64,000 nt of DNA, taken from the NCBI GenBank assembly GCA_029891345.1, contig CM057009.1:230197178-230261177 (forward strand), read 5' to 3'. The notes below the pieces were generated by a model. That model did no database searches, was not told where the DNA came from, and saw nothing but the letters and a program-made list of their open reading frames with translations. The position numbers and the translations under genes are program-made. Position 1 is the first letter of the stretch, and each line of letters starts with the position of its first letter. Source of the DNA: Dryococelus australis (taxonomy: Eukaryota; Arthropoda; Insecta; Phasmatodea; Phasmatidae). Positions 47,648-59,804 of the stretch are shown here, in pieces.

Positions 47648-48483
47648 ACTACTATACAACAGACCTCCATTAACCCATTGGATAAACTTGTTACTGATGC
47701 CAGAATAGTTGGCAACCGTATCAGCTCTTCTGTTGATCGGCATTCCTTAACACTTATAACTATTTAGCCTCGCTGTCACAACACCTATTCATACTTTTTA
47801 CTTCTTTCCCCTTTCAATTCTATAAATAACTTTCTCATATATATTCATAAACATTCACCGACATCTATTGAAATCTAAATCAGTAATTAAACTGTGTGTT
47901 TTGGAGTAATGTTTTCAGATCGGATGTTACAAAGCCAGAACCGCGTACGTAGTTGTTTCACCCCTTCCCAACAAACCCCCGCACCCACTTTCAAATAAGT
48001 GTCACAAGATCTGGAGGAGACAGTAGCTTGCATCTTGAACGTGAGGCAGACCTGGCCGAGCGAGCGTATTCATGTCTGCTCGGTAACTACGCCAAACAAT
48101 CTTATAGGGCATTTCGAAATCTTTCCTCATTCTCGTACAAATATCCCTGCAACTGAGCGTACAGTGTCATCTCTTTTCGAAATATTTTTTGCTCTCAAAA
48201 TTTAGAGAAATTTACCTTCATTATCTTCAGTAAATAGCATGACTAAGTAATATTTTCGGCTATTCTTTTATACTGGTTTCATCAGCTACGGTATTTTATT
48301 CCTGTTAATAAAATATTCTTTAAAGTGAGCACTTTTAGGCAGACATAGCGGTTTAAAAGAATGCGCTGATATTAATAGACTTAAAAACACTTGGTTTTAG
48401 TGTGTAAGAATATATTTGCTATTACGACGTTATTGTGTATATAAGACATAACTATAATCCGATAGTGAACATTAATCATTCGT
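47176..48483. other. No gene recognised apart from an AT microsatellite
   Basis: Short frames at 47953-48205 lie in a GC-richer patch but show no known domain. Confidence 0.35.
47598..47645. repeat. (TA)n microsatellite, 48 bp
   Basis: Uninterrupted AT dinucleotides. The tyrosine/isoleucine runs in the frames on both strands come from it. Confidence 0.97.
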
Positions 48484-48730
48484 GGGGCCGCTATGGTATA
48501 GTGGTAAAAATACTCTCCTCCCACCATGGCGAACCGGTTTTGATTTCCAGCCAGATCGTCCCCGAATTTTCGCATTTGGGAACCGTGCAGGACGATACCA
48601 CTGGTCGGTGGGTTTTCTCACTGATCTCCCATTTCCCCCACCCTTGCATTTCGGCGCTGCTCCACATTAACCTCGCTTTACCATAAAGGGCTCAAAAGAC
48701 CCCGGTGTTAAAAGCCATCCAAATCTTTTC
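48484..48730 (+). mobile_element. tRNA-derived SINE, copy 2 (best preserved)
   Basis: The head begins GGGGCCGCTATGGTATAGTG and includes a perfect RNA polymerase III A box, TGGTATAGTGG, near 48493-48503. A decayed B box, GGTTTTGATTTCC, lies near 48535-48547. The body has ATTTTCGCATTTGGGAACCG, TCGGTGGGTTTTCTCACTG, CCCTTGCATTTCGGCGCTGC, CCTCGCTTTACCATAAAGGG and CTCAAAAGACCCCGGTGTTA, shared with copies at 7148 (+) and 51128 (-). SINEs are transcribed by RNA polymerase III and copied by a partner LINE. Confidence 0.85.
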
Positions 48731-49961
48731 ACTCGCTCATTAAGCATCCCGCCTACCAGGACGTATTTTGTCCAGAAGGGCGAATCGCTGAGGACGACCC
48801 AGGCACGTGCATCACATGCGTCATTGTCTATATGTGCAAGGTACTGAACAAGTGTGCAGTCTTTCCTTCAGTAATTTACCTCTTAGATAACTTTTGAATT
48901 CAGCCTATTTCATAAAATATATTTGGCTTCTAGTTCCTTGTCATGCATTTACATCGTAATCCTGTATTCGTAAACTGAGGTTTCACCCATGCACGAATAC
49001 TGCAATGCTAAATATCTGTTTACATTTGGATAGCATCGTTTGGCGTGATAGGTAAGAATGTGAACTGGACCAGGCTTTAGTGTGAAATTATCCAACGGAC
49101 ATCCTGTACAATGCTTTTAGTGAATAGTATAGATAACCGTGCCGTTAGTAATCTCCGCCCGCTGCAGCGTCTGTCCGTGTCCAGCCCATAACTGACGGAT
49201 GAGGGAGCTCAAGGGTCAAGATGTCTGGCGCGGACAGTAGTGCGAGCTGCAAGCAGTGGGAACCCCATACATCCATGTGGACTATGAATCGGTTGAATAG
49301 GGGAAACCACCTTACTGCGTGTTCCTTTTTTCTCGGCACTGGACATACCTTTTATATAAACACGTCTACTAAGCTTATTTACTCAAACAAATTCTCACTG
49401 TAGAAACAAAATCAATTTCACTAATCGTTCATGTAAAAATATCTGTGGAAAGCAAAGTTAGGGTGCATACATGTTGAGACCGTTTTATATTATTTATTTA
49501 TTCATAGTTACTCATATACATTTGGTTAACAAAATTATAGTTTGACTGAATAATGTAATACACTACAAGGGCATTGTAATTGTTCCTGTATACTTTTTTA
49601 TGTCATATGTCTTCTATTTACAATTTTGTTATTTGTTTTAAATTTCTCACCAAACATTTAACTGTAAGGCTGGAAGTATTAACTCTAACAATGGGAATTG
49701 AGTCTGTATTTTACAGACCACAAGATTAACCGAAGCTGCGTACTTGCGCGTTTCATAAGAAAAAAAGTCTTCCACAAAGACTCATGGTTCCGAACATGTT
49801 CATAATTCAGTCGGCAAGTTAAAAAGTAATAGGAATAATAGGAAAGCTTTCGTATGGCATGCACAAGAGCGTTAAAGATGGAGCAGCGACAAAAAACTGA
49901 GTATCGAGAGTACCCCGACACTACCCGCCGACCAACAGAAGTACCCGCCATGTTTCCTACA
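48731..49961. other. No gene recognised
   Basis: A GC-richer patch at 49140-49280 carries a plus frame starting MSGADSSASCKQWEPHTSMW and an overlapping minus frame. Neither is recognised, and they may be part of an unknown repeat or exon. Confidence 0.3.
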
Positions 49962-50045
49962 AACGAAAATACGGATTCGACCCCCGTTTTCGTTGGGCCA
50001 GGCGAGTAGTATGACAGTTACAACACCACAGCTCCTATAAGCGAT
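49962..50045 (-). mobile_element. tRNA-like SINE head, truncated copy
   Basis: The minus strand reads GCTGTGGTGTTGTAACTGTC, then ATACTACTCGCCTGGCCC, then the near-consensus B box GGGTCGAATCC and CGTATTTTCG. The ACTACTCGCCTGG string is shared with the copies at 7148 and 51128. The body is missing. Confidence 0.7.
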
Positions 50046-50460
50046 TAAATATTATAAAAATGCATATCCCCTTTCCTGGCGAGCTGGTATTCCCAGAGGA
50101 ATAAATTTTACTTTCATTTGGTAAAAGCGACATAGAATCTTTATCAACGATAAAAAGTAAGTTAAGCTGAATGACTTTGATAATTCCTGTATTATTTTAT
50201 GTTAAACACTTAACCTACCAATATGGACCAAGAAAGTAATTATTTCAGAATATTTGTAATGTATAACATGTTTTGCTTAAAGCACTGATAAAGCCTTATT
50301 TCATTTGAATGTTTATTTTCAAACGGCTGTGTTATTTCGATCAAATTTCCGAATTTCCGATAATATTCACTAGTACATGTGCAATATTTCAAAATTGTAT
50401 AACCCCCCTTTTTCTCGTTTTGTCGTTCCTTCGTTACACGGTTCCATGGTTATAGATAAA

Positions 50461-50745
50461 TTATAAAAATGTTCGTATGGCCACCATTTTAAAAATAAGT
50501 TACCGACCCACATAAAATATATATGTTTATTTGAACACCGTGGTGAATATTGTTTGCCATATTATGTTGTAATAGGTTTGTTGTTTCCCCGACATTTTTC
50601 GATATATTGTCGTGTTGTGCTTTCTTACGATATGGAGGACAAAATATACAATGTACCAGCATATTTAATACATGTAGGTGATACGTTCAACACACCAAGT
50701 TTGGTTGAAATTAGTCTAACTGTATGGTGCACTGTATACCAAATG
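50461..50745 (+). repeat. Left direct repeat flanking the DD82E transposase
   Basis: Aligns with 52450-52715: ATGGCCACCATTTTAAAAAT / ATGCCACCAATTTAAAAATA, GTCGTGTTGTGCTTTCTTAC / TTCGTGTTGCGCTAAATTAC, and CATATTTAATACATGTAGGT / CATATTTAATGTTTAGGTGA, at matching spacings. Divergence is high. Confidence 0.65.
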
Positions 50746-50939
50746 AACCTAAAATATTTATATGCTGTGACAGTGAAAACATGCAGTGTTCACGTGAACG
50801 CGTCCGGTACACAGGGGTGTGGGGAATGCTCGGTGCGCGAGCGGAGAAAGACACGCACGGATATGAAGGTTGGCGAAATTGTTTGTGCATATGTCAAGTA
50901 GACAGCTATGTATTATTACGACCGTATAGTACGAGTAGA

Positions 50940-51128
50940 GTGGAGATAATTGAGAGTGTCGATACAGCTCATGAGAGCCGATGGTGGTGAAGTGAGACGA
51001 GTATAGATCTGAGCCGGAATGCAAGGACGGGAGGAAATGGCAGGTCCCTGGGGAAAACCGGCCTATCAGCGGCATCGTCTGGTACGATTCCAGGCGAGTA
51101 GTCTGACTACCACACCACCGTGGCCTCA
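50940..51128 (-). mobile_element. tRNA-derived SINE, copy 3
   Basis: The minus strand reads GAGGCCACGGTGGTGTGGTA, GTCAGACTACTCGCCTGGAA, then GGCCGGTTTTCCCCAGGG, CCATTTCCTCCCGTCCTTGC, ATTCCGGCT, CTCACTTCACCACC and GGCTCTCATGAG. This follows the body of copy 2 block by block. The B box is decayed. Confidence 0.75.
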
Positions 51129-51443
51129 CCGCATGGTAGGAATACAGAAACATCGACACGGTTAGTAATAACACACTCCGTTATGTTATTTATTTACGCC
51201 AACGGTAACACGTGAAACAACAAGCAAATAAAAAGGAACAAGAAACATACTGGTTATTCACGAAGAGAACACCGAAATTTATGGGTTACACAAACATATT
51301 AATTATGTAAAATGAACTTTAATCGTCATTATGCATATCGCAAATGATAACACACAACACCAATCACGTTCAATCAGATGAACTGGAACTATTATCATTA
51401 AGGATTATTATGAAAGTATCCTCCTCCTCGTCTATAATGTAAT

Positions 51444-52430
51444 CTAGTTTCCACATTTCACTTTCAACCTTTCGACCACATGACATACACGTTTGTTCCA
51501 CACATCTGGGGCCACAGCTCGTATTGCTTCTTCCAGAAGTACTTCAATGTCCGACAAATTATATGACCTATTCTTCGCTGCAACAAATCCTTTAATTCGG
51601 GTCCGAACCATTTCGATAGGATTCAATTCGAAGCGATATGGGGGAATTCGCCGAACACACTTACCCGCATCCCTAGCCATTTCATCAACTGCATACGCAT
51701 TATATGCTAACTTGTGTTGGTTAACAATGTTTAGCAATTCCTTCTTAACATGCCATCTTCGAAATCAATATTCCTTGCTGTTAGCTACTCCTGTATATCC
51801 TCCTTCTTAGTATTTGCATTGGTAATTCTTTCCTTCTTACGGGAGTGGTATGGCGCGTTATCAAGCACAATAACAGCATTATCTTCAAGTCGAGGAAGTA
51901 TACCTTTGAACCACTTTTCAAAGGAATCAGCACACATCTCCTCGTGATAATCTCCAGACCTTTTGGACCCAAACACCCACACACCCCCTTCCACAAAGCC
52001 AAACTTGTTCCCAATGTGCATAATTGAGGCGATTACCTTTGTCTGAAGGGCCTTTATTACCGGTCGATAGTCCAGACAGAAATGCCTGTTTGGATAATGT
52101 AATAGTGGCATTCACCCGGACGCTGTTTCGTATGTGTCCTGCATTTAACCACGTTTCATCGAGGTAGTAAATTGATCGTCCTTCACCCCTAAGTTGTTTA
52201 ATGGAACGCAAATATCGTCGCCTCCATAGAATGATATCATCCCTGTCTATCAGTATGCTGGCTCGTCCACGTCTAATATATTTGAAGAGCAGTTCCTTTA
52301 ATAAATGGTAAAATGTGGTTCTCCGAAAAGCAAGCAACTCGGGGTCGCCATTATGAACATTATGAACTTTATAACATTGCATACATAGTATTAGATACAG
52401 TAGACACAGTTTGGTTGAACTTGGTAACAT
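51444..52430 (-). pseudogene. IS630-Tc1-mariner transposase of DD82E type, frameshifted
   Basis: A DDE transposase that would cut and paste its own transposon. Frame 51927-52430 has LLKELLFKYIRR (end of the DNA-binding part) and SIYYLDETWLNAGH with the first catalytic Asp at about 52160. Frame 51785-52111 has GFVEGGVWVFGSK, DYHEEM and VIVLDNAPYHS with the second Asp at 51862. Frame 51444-51737 has PPYRFELNPIE with the catalytic Glu at 51614. The three frames overlap or abut, so two frameshifts break it. The second Asp and the Glu are 248 bases apart, meaning 82 intervening residues once the single-base shift is allowed for. All three catalytic residues are present. The helix-turn-helix N-terminus is missing or lies beyond 52430. 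Confidence 0.88.
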
Positions 52431-52449
52431 CGTTTCATAGACACAGCAC

Positions 52450-52715
52450 AGTTATCAAAATGTATACAATGCCACCAATTTAAAAATAAATGCCTTTCCC
52501 AATTAACACATATCAGCGTACTTCTTGTTTGTCAAATTTGGGAAGAATGTGTAAATTGTTTTACGAGTTACGATAAAATAATTTTATTCTTTCGTGTTGC
52601 GCTAAATTACAAAAAGGTGAACGAAATTGGTTATTTCTTGTCATATTTAATGTTTAGGTGATATGTTCTTCATATTAAATTTAATAGAATTATATAAAAT
52701 GTATGTGTGTGGTTA
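52450..52715 (+). repeat. Right direct repeat flanking the DD82E transposase
   Basis: Partner of 50461-50745, same orientation, about 1985 bp apart. Confidence 0.65.
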
Positions 52716-55330
52716 TATAAACATATATATATATATATCATATTTAAAAATATATATTTGGCACAGTTTTGAAAATATAGTACGTTCCACATTAATCTTG
52801 AATGTATAAGGTACCAAGGTCTACTATAGGCCGTAAAGGTTTTAGTTACCTTCAAAATGTGGGGCAGGAATCTATTCTGTAATTTCGGAGATATGATGTA
52901 AAAGATTTTTGTTTTCATGATCTGCTACATTCTACAATGGCGAATCAATAAGAACCTACCATCCTAGATTAAAGTCATACATGAATAACTGTTAAAATAC
53001 AAGATTTGGTATTATCTAGTAAAATAATTCCCTAGATATGAAATAGTGCCCTATTGCATTAAAATAGTACCCGATTTGAAAATAAGCAAACGCCTTGGCA
53101 GAACATTGCAGAATTGGTTGTCCTTACTAAGTTTTATATATACTGAATATGATGAAATATGTTTCGCAGGTTCCAATGTTATTATGAACGGACATACAGT
53201 ACATCGCAGACAGACATTTGCGTGAATACATAAGCCCATTTTCCCAAGGGAAGTAGATTAAAGTTAAATTGAATTGAATTGAATGTTTCCAGTTAATAAT
53301 GTAAATATGGTGGAAAATCCATCATTTAGAATTATTAAACAACCGTTAAATACTGCAGCACCACACTATTTTCGAAATTTATTGTTTATGACAGAACATA
53401 AATTTATTGTAAGAAAAAATAAATAAATGATTTGAATACTATAAGCTGAGTATAAAGGGTTGGTTTTTTTTTATTTATTATTTATTTATGGATTCAGCAA
53501 GTGTTTCGTATCACTGGGTGAAGGGGGAGTGGTACCCTGTTAGGTTTCCTCGCATGTCTTGATTTCACAGAATTCTTTGTGGATTGGATTGTTTTCGTTT
53601 TTCTTTAACGAATATAGCTTAATTATATGTACTTCACATTTTGTTGCTTCAGTGATGCAATGAGATATCGTTTAAACTAAAATGTTCAGTTTGACTTCAT
53701 GCTTCATACTCTCATGCAGAATAAAACAATGAGAATTATGAGGTTGGTGGAATAAAGTTTGCCTCCGCTTGAGAGATAATTTGGGGAACGCCACGCACAG
53801 AAACCTCTACTGGAATCACTTTCCTAAATGTTGTGTTGTTTTTGTTGCCTTTCCTAAAACATGAGGTAATAAGTTATCTTCTTGCTTCGCAAGTTTTACA
53901 ACAAATATTTACTGATCTATGGCATGGGGACAATATATTATGTAACAGTGTTCAAATCGTATTTAGGCTTATATTCACGATGAATTCACACATCACACTT
54001 TATGATTGTTTAGTTTTGTGTGGAGTGTACAAATTCATGAATGCGATTCGCTAACCTACAATATACAGACTACGTAAAGAAACATACCGTAAGTGCTGTC
54101 ATGATTACGGGTGGTACACGCAGCGATATGTGCAGAGCTGAAAGCAGGTGCCAGTGCATATACAGTATACTGGCCAAGTTGGCCAGGCTGTTGTAGCAGC
54201 CTGCCTATCTACGTGGGTCCCTGCAGATCTAAGTGTTACACTGCTATTTTGATGGCGTGGAGTACAGTGACGTTCGCTGTTCGCTGCCGTATGTCAGACC
54301 CAAACACGGTGATTAATAGATGATATTACTCTTTCGAATGTGTACTGTATACAATATATATTACAGTTTGCTACGTTTCGCCGAGCTACAATTTTACTCA
54401 CAGTTACCACTTCCGCAAAATGGCAATTAGGTTAACATGCGGCAAGCGAATTCTTCTAAAGTTTTTAAAATTAGGTCTTCGAATAACAAAGGGTATAAAC
54501 TTCATTGTCCTGCAAGACGATATTTGGAGATCACAGTTACATACATTTTAATGAATAAGTATATAATGTACGGATAACTTGTCGTCAGTTAAGCTTTCGC
54601 CATGCATGGTTTCGGATTTGTTGAATTATTCGTTGACTGTGCATAAAAGCAACTAATTCCAAGATTATGTCCATTGAACCGCAATTGTAAAGCGTGGGAA
54701 AGCTTATTTTGTTATATTTATTGATATGCTTTGAACTCGATGTAGAATTGTCTGTTTCTTTAGTGTTTCCTTTAGAATTTTCAAGGTGAAAATGTAACAA
54801 ATCTAAGGTCACAAAAGCCAGTAGATATGCCTGCTATAGAAACAAAATGACAGATTTTCAGCAATCTATAATTAGTAACTTAGAGCCACGTTCGTGAAAC
54901 CTGTATTAAAATCGACAAAACAAATAGGCGTAAAATTAATCGGATAAATTGAATATTTATCATATGTTGTCTGACTGAAAACAACATAATATGACAGGAC
55001 TCGCACTAAACGCACATGTTATGATGATGTACAGCATGTACTTATATTTGGACCGGAAAAGAAGGTAAAAGCATATTTCTGTTCATGATACATTTTTATG
55101 ATATCCGTCATTCCACGGTCTTCATGGAATTATCAGAACTAATTTATTTTATTGTATTTATAATACGAAAGTTAAACTTCCATTTTTCACAATATCATCA
55201 TGTAGGATTTGAGGCTGCTACATGATATTGACACTTTGTTGATGTAAATGTAATTGGATAAGTGATGTTCTGTTTTGGCAAAATGTGACCATGGGATGGA
55301 ACAATGTATTGTGCCGTCGAACTAAAACGA
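52716..55330. other. No gene recognised
   Basis: Contains a short AT repeat at 52721-52738. The GC-richer patch at 54105-54300 gives a 70-codon plus frame rich in cysteine and tryptophan with no known domain. Confidence 0.35.
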
Positions 55331-55499
55331 TAACAAGAAATTTATTTTCAATTCTTGAATTAAAATATCTGTGTACCCAATGAAGTTACCGACAGACTGA
55401 CTTATTCTCCAATATACAGACAAAACTACTAGATGCAAAGTTTGAAAAAGTAGTGTTGGATTTCCTTCTGGATGCAGGCAACCACCGAGGAAGGAGTTT

Positions 55500-56110
55500 T
55501 TCAAAATGTAACCCTTAAGAGGGTGAAAAGAGCTAAAGCATGTTTTTGAGGACTCCTCAATAGCTAATTAATCCGGCAAGGTATGATTGTGCTTTTAGTT
55601 TCGAAATTTACGCTATGCATATACCACAAAACTGATTACAGCATTATTTGAAATCCAACAACTGAGAGGGTGAAAAGCAGTAAAATACATTTTCCGGGAT
55701 CACTAAATATCTTATTAACATAATGAGAAATTGCCTGGATCTTAACTTTAAAAGATAACATATAAACATATTTTAAAATTTAATCATTGAGAGAGTGAAA
55801 AGTGTTCAAATATGCTATCGACGTCTCCATAATCGAGCATTATATCAATAATATAGTGTTAGTCTGTATGTTTCAAAAGGCTTCCTATTCAAATGCCTGA
55901 AAATTCATTGTAGGTTATTTTTTGAAAGTCATTACCTTAGGGGACGAAAATAAGTAAAATGTGTTTTGGAAAACTCATCATTAGCTCAGTAACTTGATAA
56001 GATATATTCATGATCTTTGCTTTAAAAGGTTTTTTACATAAATACCTAAAACCCATTTCAGAAATTGTTCAAATTCAAATCCCTAAGAAAATTAAGATGG
56101 TTCGAATGTT
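55500..56110 (+). repeat. Minisatellite with GAGGGTGAAAA units of about 130-150 bp
   Basis: Unit landmarks: CCTTAAGAGGGTGAAAAGAG near 55513, AACTGAGAGGGTGAAAAGCA near 55660, CATTGAGAGAGTGAAAAGTG near 55785 and CCTTAGGGGACGAAAATAAG near 55935, with a decayed start near 56082. Each is followed by a TGTTTTTGAGGACTC- or ATTTTCCGGGATCAC-like block and CTAATTAA- or CTTATTAACATAA-like sequence. An arthropod repeat of the same general look (ending AAGGGGGTGAAA) is familiar, but I cannot name the family. Confidence 0.75.
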
Positions 56111-58229
56111 TTCTCGATTATGTTTTGTGAACTTACGAAACGAAAAAGTATGGATAAAAATTAACCTGTCTCACTGACAAAAAAATAAATTATATTAATT
56201 ACATTCTCAACAAACATTTATTAAATCCAAACAGGTTCAATAATTAAATAGTCAGTGAAATATATCACGCTATGTTTTTTTACTTATGAGGTTCTCTGTA
56301 CGTACATAATGTGTGATTACACTTTATGCCGCAGTTAATAATCTCACACGTCATTTTTAATGAAGAGTGAATTGAGATATGAAACCAATTCCATCTGCTC
56401 TGTAACCATATTTAAAAAGCAACATTTAATTGATTTCTTGGAAACAGAACTATCATAAATATAAACTTGCGAATCATATTGAGGTCCGCTAAAATAACAT
56501 GTTATAACAATGGCGAGGTCATTTATTTATATTTCTTTTCCCAACAAACCTGAGTTTTTATTCACATTTGAAAATATTCCAGTAGCATTACAACTATAAA
56601 TTCCCAGACAACACAAATCATTTTACACAAACTATGTTTTGGGATTTAATCGACAAATATTTGGCAATCGCAGTAGAAGACGATATTACGAGAGTTGAGC
56701 AACATTAACTATAAAACAATATAGTGGTTCGCTTAAGTTTTTCAAAGGGGTAGAAATGAAGTAGAATTTAGACAGTGTTAAAAATGGTTGAATGCAGTCC
56801 ATTACCCTGAGGCATTCATGAACAGTATCTACTCTTACTGACTATAACAACACAAGTTTCCTCGTACGTTTGTTTGTACTTTTAGCTTTAGCATAAGGAA
56901 ATATTGATTCCTGTTATTTTGATATTTGTTTGAGATAACCTTTTGAATCCAACAAATCTGGAAAATTTGTACAACAAAAATAATGGCAAAGAATTCGATA
57001 TTTAATTTCTTTAAACAGCCAATAAAATTTATGTTTTTAAAATGTCAGTTATCCTTGAGACAAAAACAGACTATTAATTCAATGGAACAATTTCATAGCA
57101 ACATACTACGAAAATGCAGATTAAAAAAGTTGGCAGGAGCATATATTTGATAGGATGCTCTAAATACTAAACATTGTAAACTCTGAATGTCACTGCAGCC
57201 GAACTGATGCTATAAACGTGGTTAGCGTATACGCAGATAGAGAGGGAAGAGTGTATAGAGAGCGAGAAACTTGCAGGGTTGCCAGGTGTACAGATCCGTT
57301 TGAGTCAATGTCTGGAACTTACAACAACCCATTGCTTCATGCTAGGAGACGCATGGCGAGTGGCATGGCGTTTTAATTGTCCCTGACCACGTGGACAAGA
57401 TATCAAGCAAATATCTGTCATAACCACGGCGAAAATACATTGAAAGTGAAGTGGCTTGCTTTTGTGTCGTAAAGAAAGCGGGAAATTACTTCACGTATTG
57501 TTTATTTCTAGCATGCATACCGACCTACGTAGATATCTGCTAACGGCTGGTCACAGTACAGTGAGCACTTTTGGGCATTAGTAAATGTTTTTCTTTCAGC
57601 CACTTATAACCTATAGCCGCCTTAAAAAAAAAAAAATATGTCCATGTTCGTAATAACAATAGTGTATATATTCTACCGCACTCTGAATTTAAAGTTTAAC
57701 GCTAAAGTAATATATATTTAGTGACTATTGTTCCGGATAAAAGGGCTTTTAAAAGCGTTCAATTTACAGTCAATGGCCTATAAAATGCAGGCAACCACAG
57801 CGTAGACAGAAACACTCCAACTTACAAAATAAAAACTCTTGGCAAGGGGGATTTTGCTGTTAAACTGAATGCATTCTATACCTGTGCATGTGAAGTGGGA
57901 GGTAGAAAAGACATACAGTGCCGATCAATTTTTTACATAAACCACGCTGTTATGTATACATACGTCAGACATTTTGCAGGAAAGGTATACAAACAAAAAT
58001 CAAAGCGATTAAAACAAAGAGTATGGGTCCAGTAAATTGTAGGTTTGAGAAACACTTAGAGTCTATACGTACAAAAACATAAAATAACATCTTACAAAAA
58101 CAAACATTATTAAACCCCAAAGAACTCATACAAACTGTTACAAGTAACAAATATTTTCATACGCTCTAATGACTCCCGTAATGCTACCCATCTAAGCGAC
58201 TGTTCAATGTATCGTAAATTGTATAAAAG
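56111..58229. other. No gene recognised
   Basis: AT-rich. A GAGA-rich patch (AGAGAGGGAAGAG, AGAGAGCGAGAA) lies at 57238-57270, followed by a GC-richer stretch to about 57570 without an open frame of note. Confidence 0.35.
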
Positions 58230-59100
58230 TACAAACATGCTGAGACAAACCGAGGAGTGGATGGCCAAACGTACCTTCACGTAGATAAGAAATTTATATT
58301 GTGAAACAAATTCGTCAGAGATCTTTTGCCATGCAATGCGCTATTACAAGAGACCTACGAAATACTTTCAAAGCCACTATCACCAATGACAATGAGAAGA
58401 GTGCTCAGCAATAGTGACTATAGTGCTTAATGCAAGAACATCACAGAAGTGATCGCATGTAAGTAAACATAATTATAAGAAAAGACTTAACTTCACGAAG
58501 GTATATTTACAGAACGATTGCCGGACTGATGTAATATTTCCATATGAGAGTAAATTCAAGGTTTTCGGTCATGACAGTCTGCCAAAAGTGTGGAGAAAAT
58601 ACAATAAAGAGATACATCCCCAACATTCTCGTCCTACCGTCAAGCATAGTGTGGGTTCAGTTATGGTGTGAAGGTGCATGAGTGCATGTGGCATAGGTGA
58701 ACTAATGTTTATAGATTGACGATTGGATCAATAGAAATATATAGATCTGTTTAAACATAATATGCTACAAAATGTCATACAACTTGATGATGTTATACAA
58801 ATTTTACCAGGATAATGATACTAAGCATAAATCCTGTGCAGCACGGATATGGATGCTGTGTAATAGTCCTCGTGTAATATAAACTGTACTCCAAACCTCA
58901 AACTTAAATTCAATAGAACATATTTGGGTATACTTAAACATAAAGCTATGAAAACATCATATTTCAAGCACGCGACGTAACTTGAAGGAAAAAAACCTTC
59001 ATGAGTGGAACAATATTCCTCCCAGTGTCATACAAACGGTAGTAAAGTCAATGCCAGCATGTTTGAGAAGCGTTATGAAACAATAGTGAGGGCATGCTAA
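58230..59100 (+). pseudogene. Tc1-type transposase, degenerate
   Basis: Plus-strand frames read DVIFPYESKFKVFGHDSLPK (about 58527), VKHSVGSVMVW (about 58639), CMSACGIGELMFID (about 58674), QDNDTKHKSC (about 58808) and TSNLNSIEHIWVYL (about 58893), then LHEWNNIPPSVIQTVVKSMP (about 59000). These are the Tc1 blocks VIFSDESKF, SVMVWGCMSASG, QDNDPKHT and SPDLNPIEHLW. The first catalytic Asp has become Tyr (58543-58545). The second Asp (58811) and Glu (58916) remain, with 34 residues between them, as in the DD34E group. Multiple stops make it dead. Terminal inverted repeats were not found. Confidence 0.88.
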
Positions 59101-59517
59101 ATATTAAATGGAGTATTTATTTTGCTTATGTTCATGTACGAAAACATTTGTTCTTCATACGAATGTGTATGAACATTTCTGATTCGGAAAACGTACATTT
59201 ATTTACATTTGTTTAATTTATTGCTTTGTTTCTTTTATAAGGATAGTTTTTTTATTTGTTGAATTGATCAAATGGAATACAAAATACAGCTGGACGCGTA
59301 TGTGTGTGTCAACAAAATTGCTTATTGTACAGACGTCGTGAAAGGAACAGGACGTTTGAATATTTGTGATTGTCACTGTATATACATACATATTAGGGCT
59401 TTAACAATTCTTTATTTTACCAATGATAATAAAAAAGAAATGGTATACAATTGGAAGCTACATATTTTCTAAAAATAATAATAATACATAGTATGTTTAC
59501 CGTCCTGATGTCAACGT

Positions 59518-59600
59518 TCACTTGGTAGCACTGTTTGTAAGATAATGGTCGATAAGCTGGATTCTGTATGTTCAAATCCCAGACACCACAAAATGTTTGT
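59518..59600 (+). mobile_element. Possible tRNA-like SINE head
   Basis: TGGTAGCACTG near 59525 resembles a weak A box, and TGTTCAAATCC near 59568 a good B box; the spacing is about 40 bp, followed by CAGACACCACAAAATG. No body shared with the other SINEs was seen. Confidence 0.3.
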
Positions 59601-59804
59601 TACTTCGGTACCGAAATTACGTAAAATTCCAAAATATAAACAGCGAATGTTGTAAATATGTTAATTTTTCTTAATGGCGTCTTTAAATTCAATGTAAACA
59701 ATATTTAATTGACTACACGCAGTTGGTTTTAATGTATTCAATCAGTGAAATTGGTAAACTGAAACAATAAATGGTTTTCTACCGTCTCTAAGAGGATATA
59801 CTTT

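Noticed and set aside
47468-47743. Frames on both strands with long tyrosine-isoleucine runs
   Set aside because: Produced by the (TA)n microsatellite.
54111-54323. Cysteine-rich 70-codon frame that could look like a small secreted peptide
   Set aside because: No signal peptide and no regular cysteine spacing; likely chance in a GC-richer patch.
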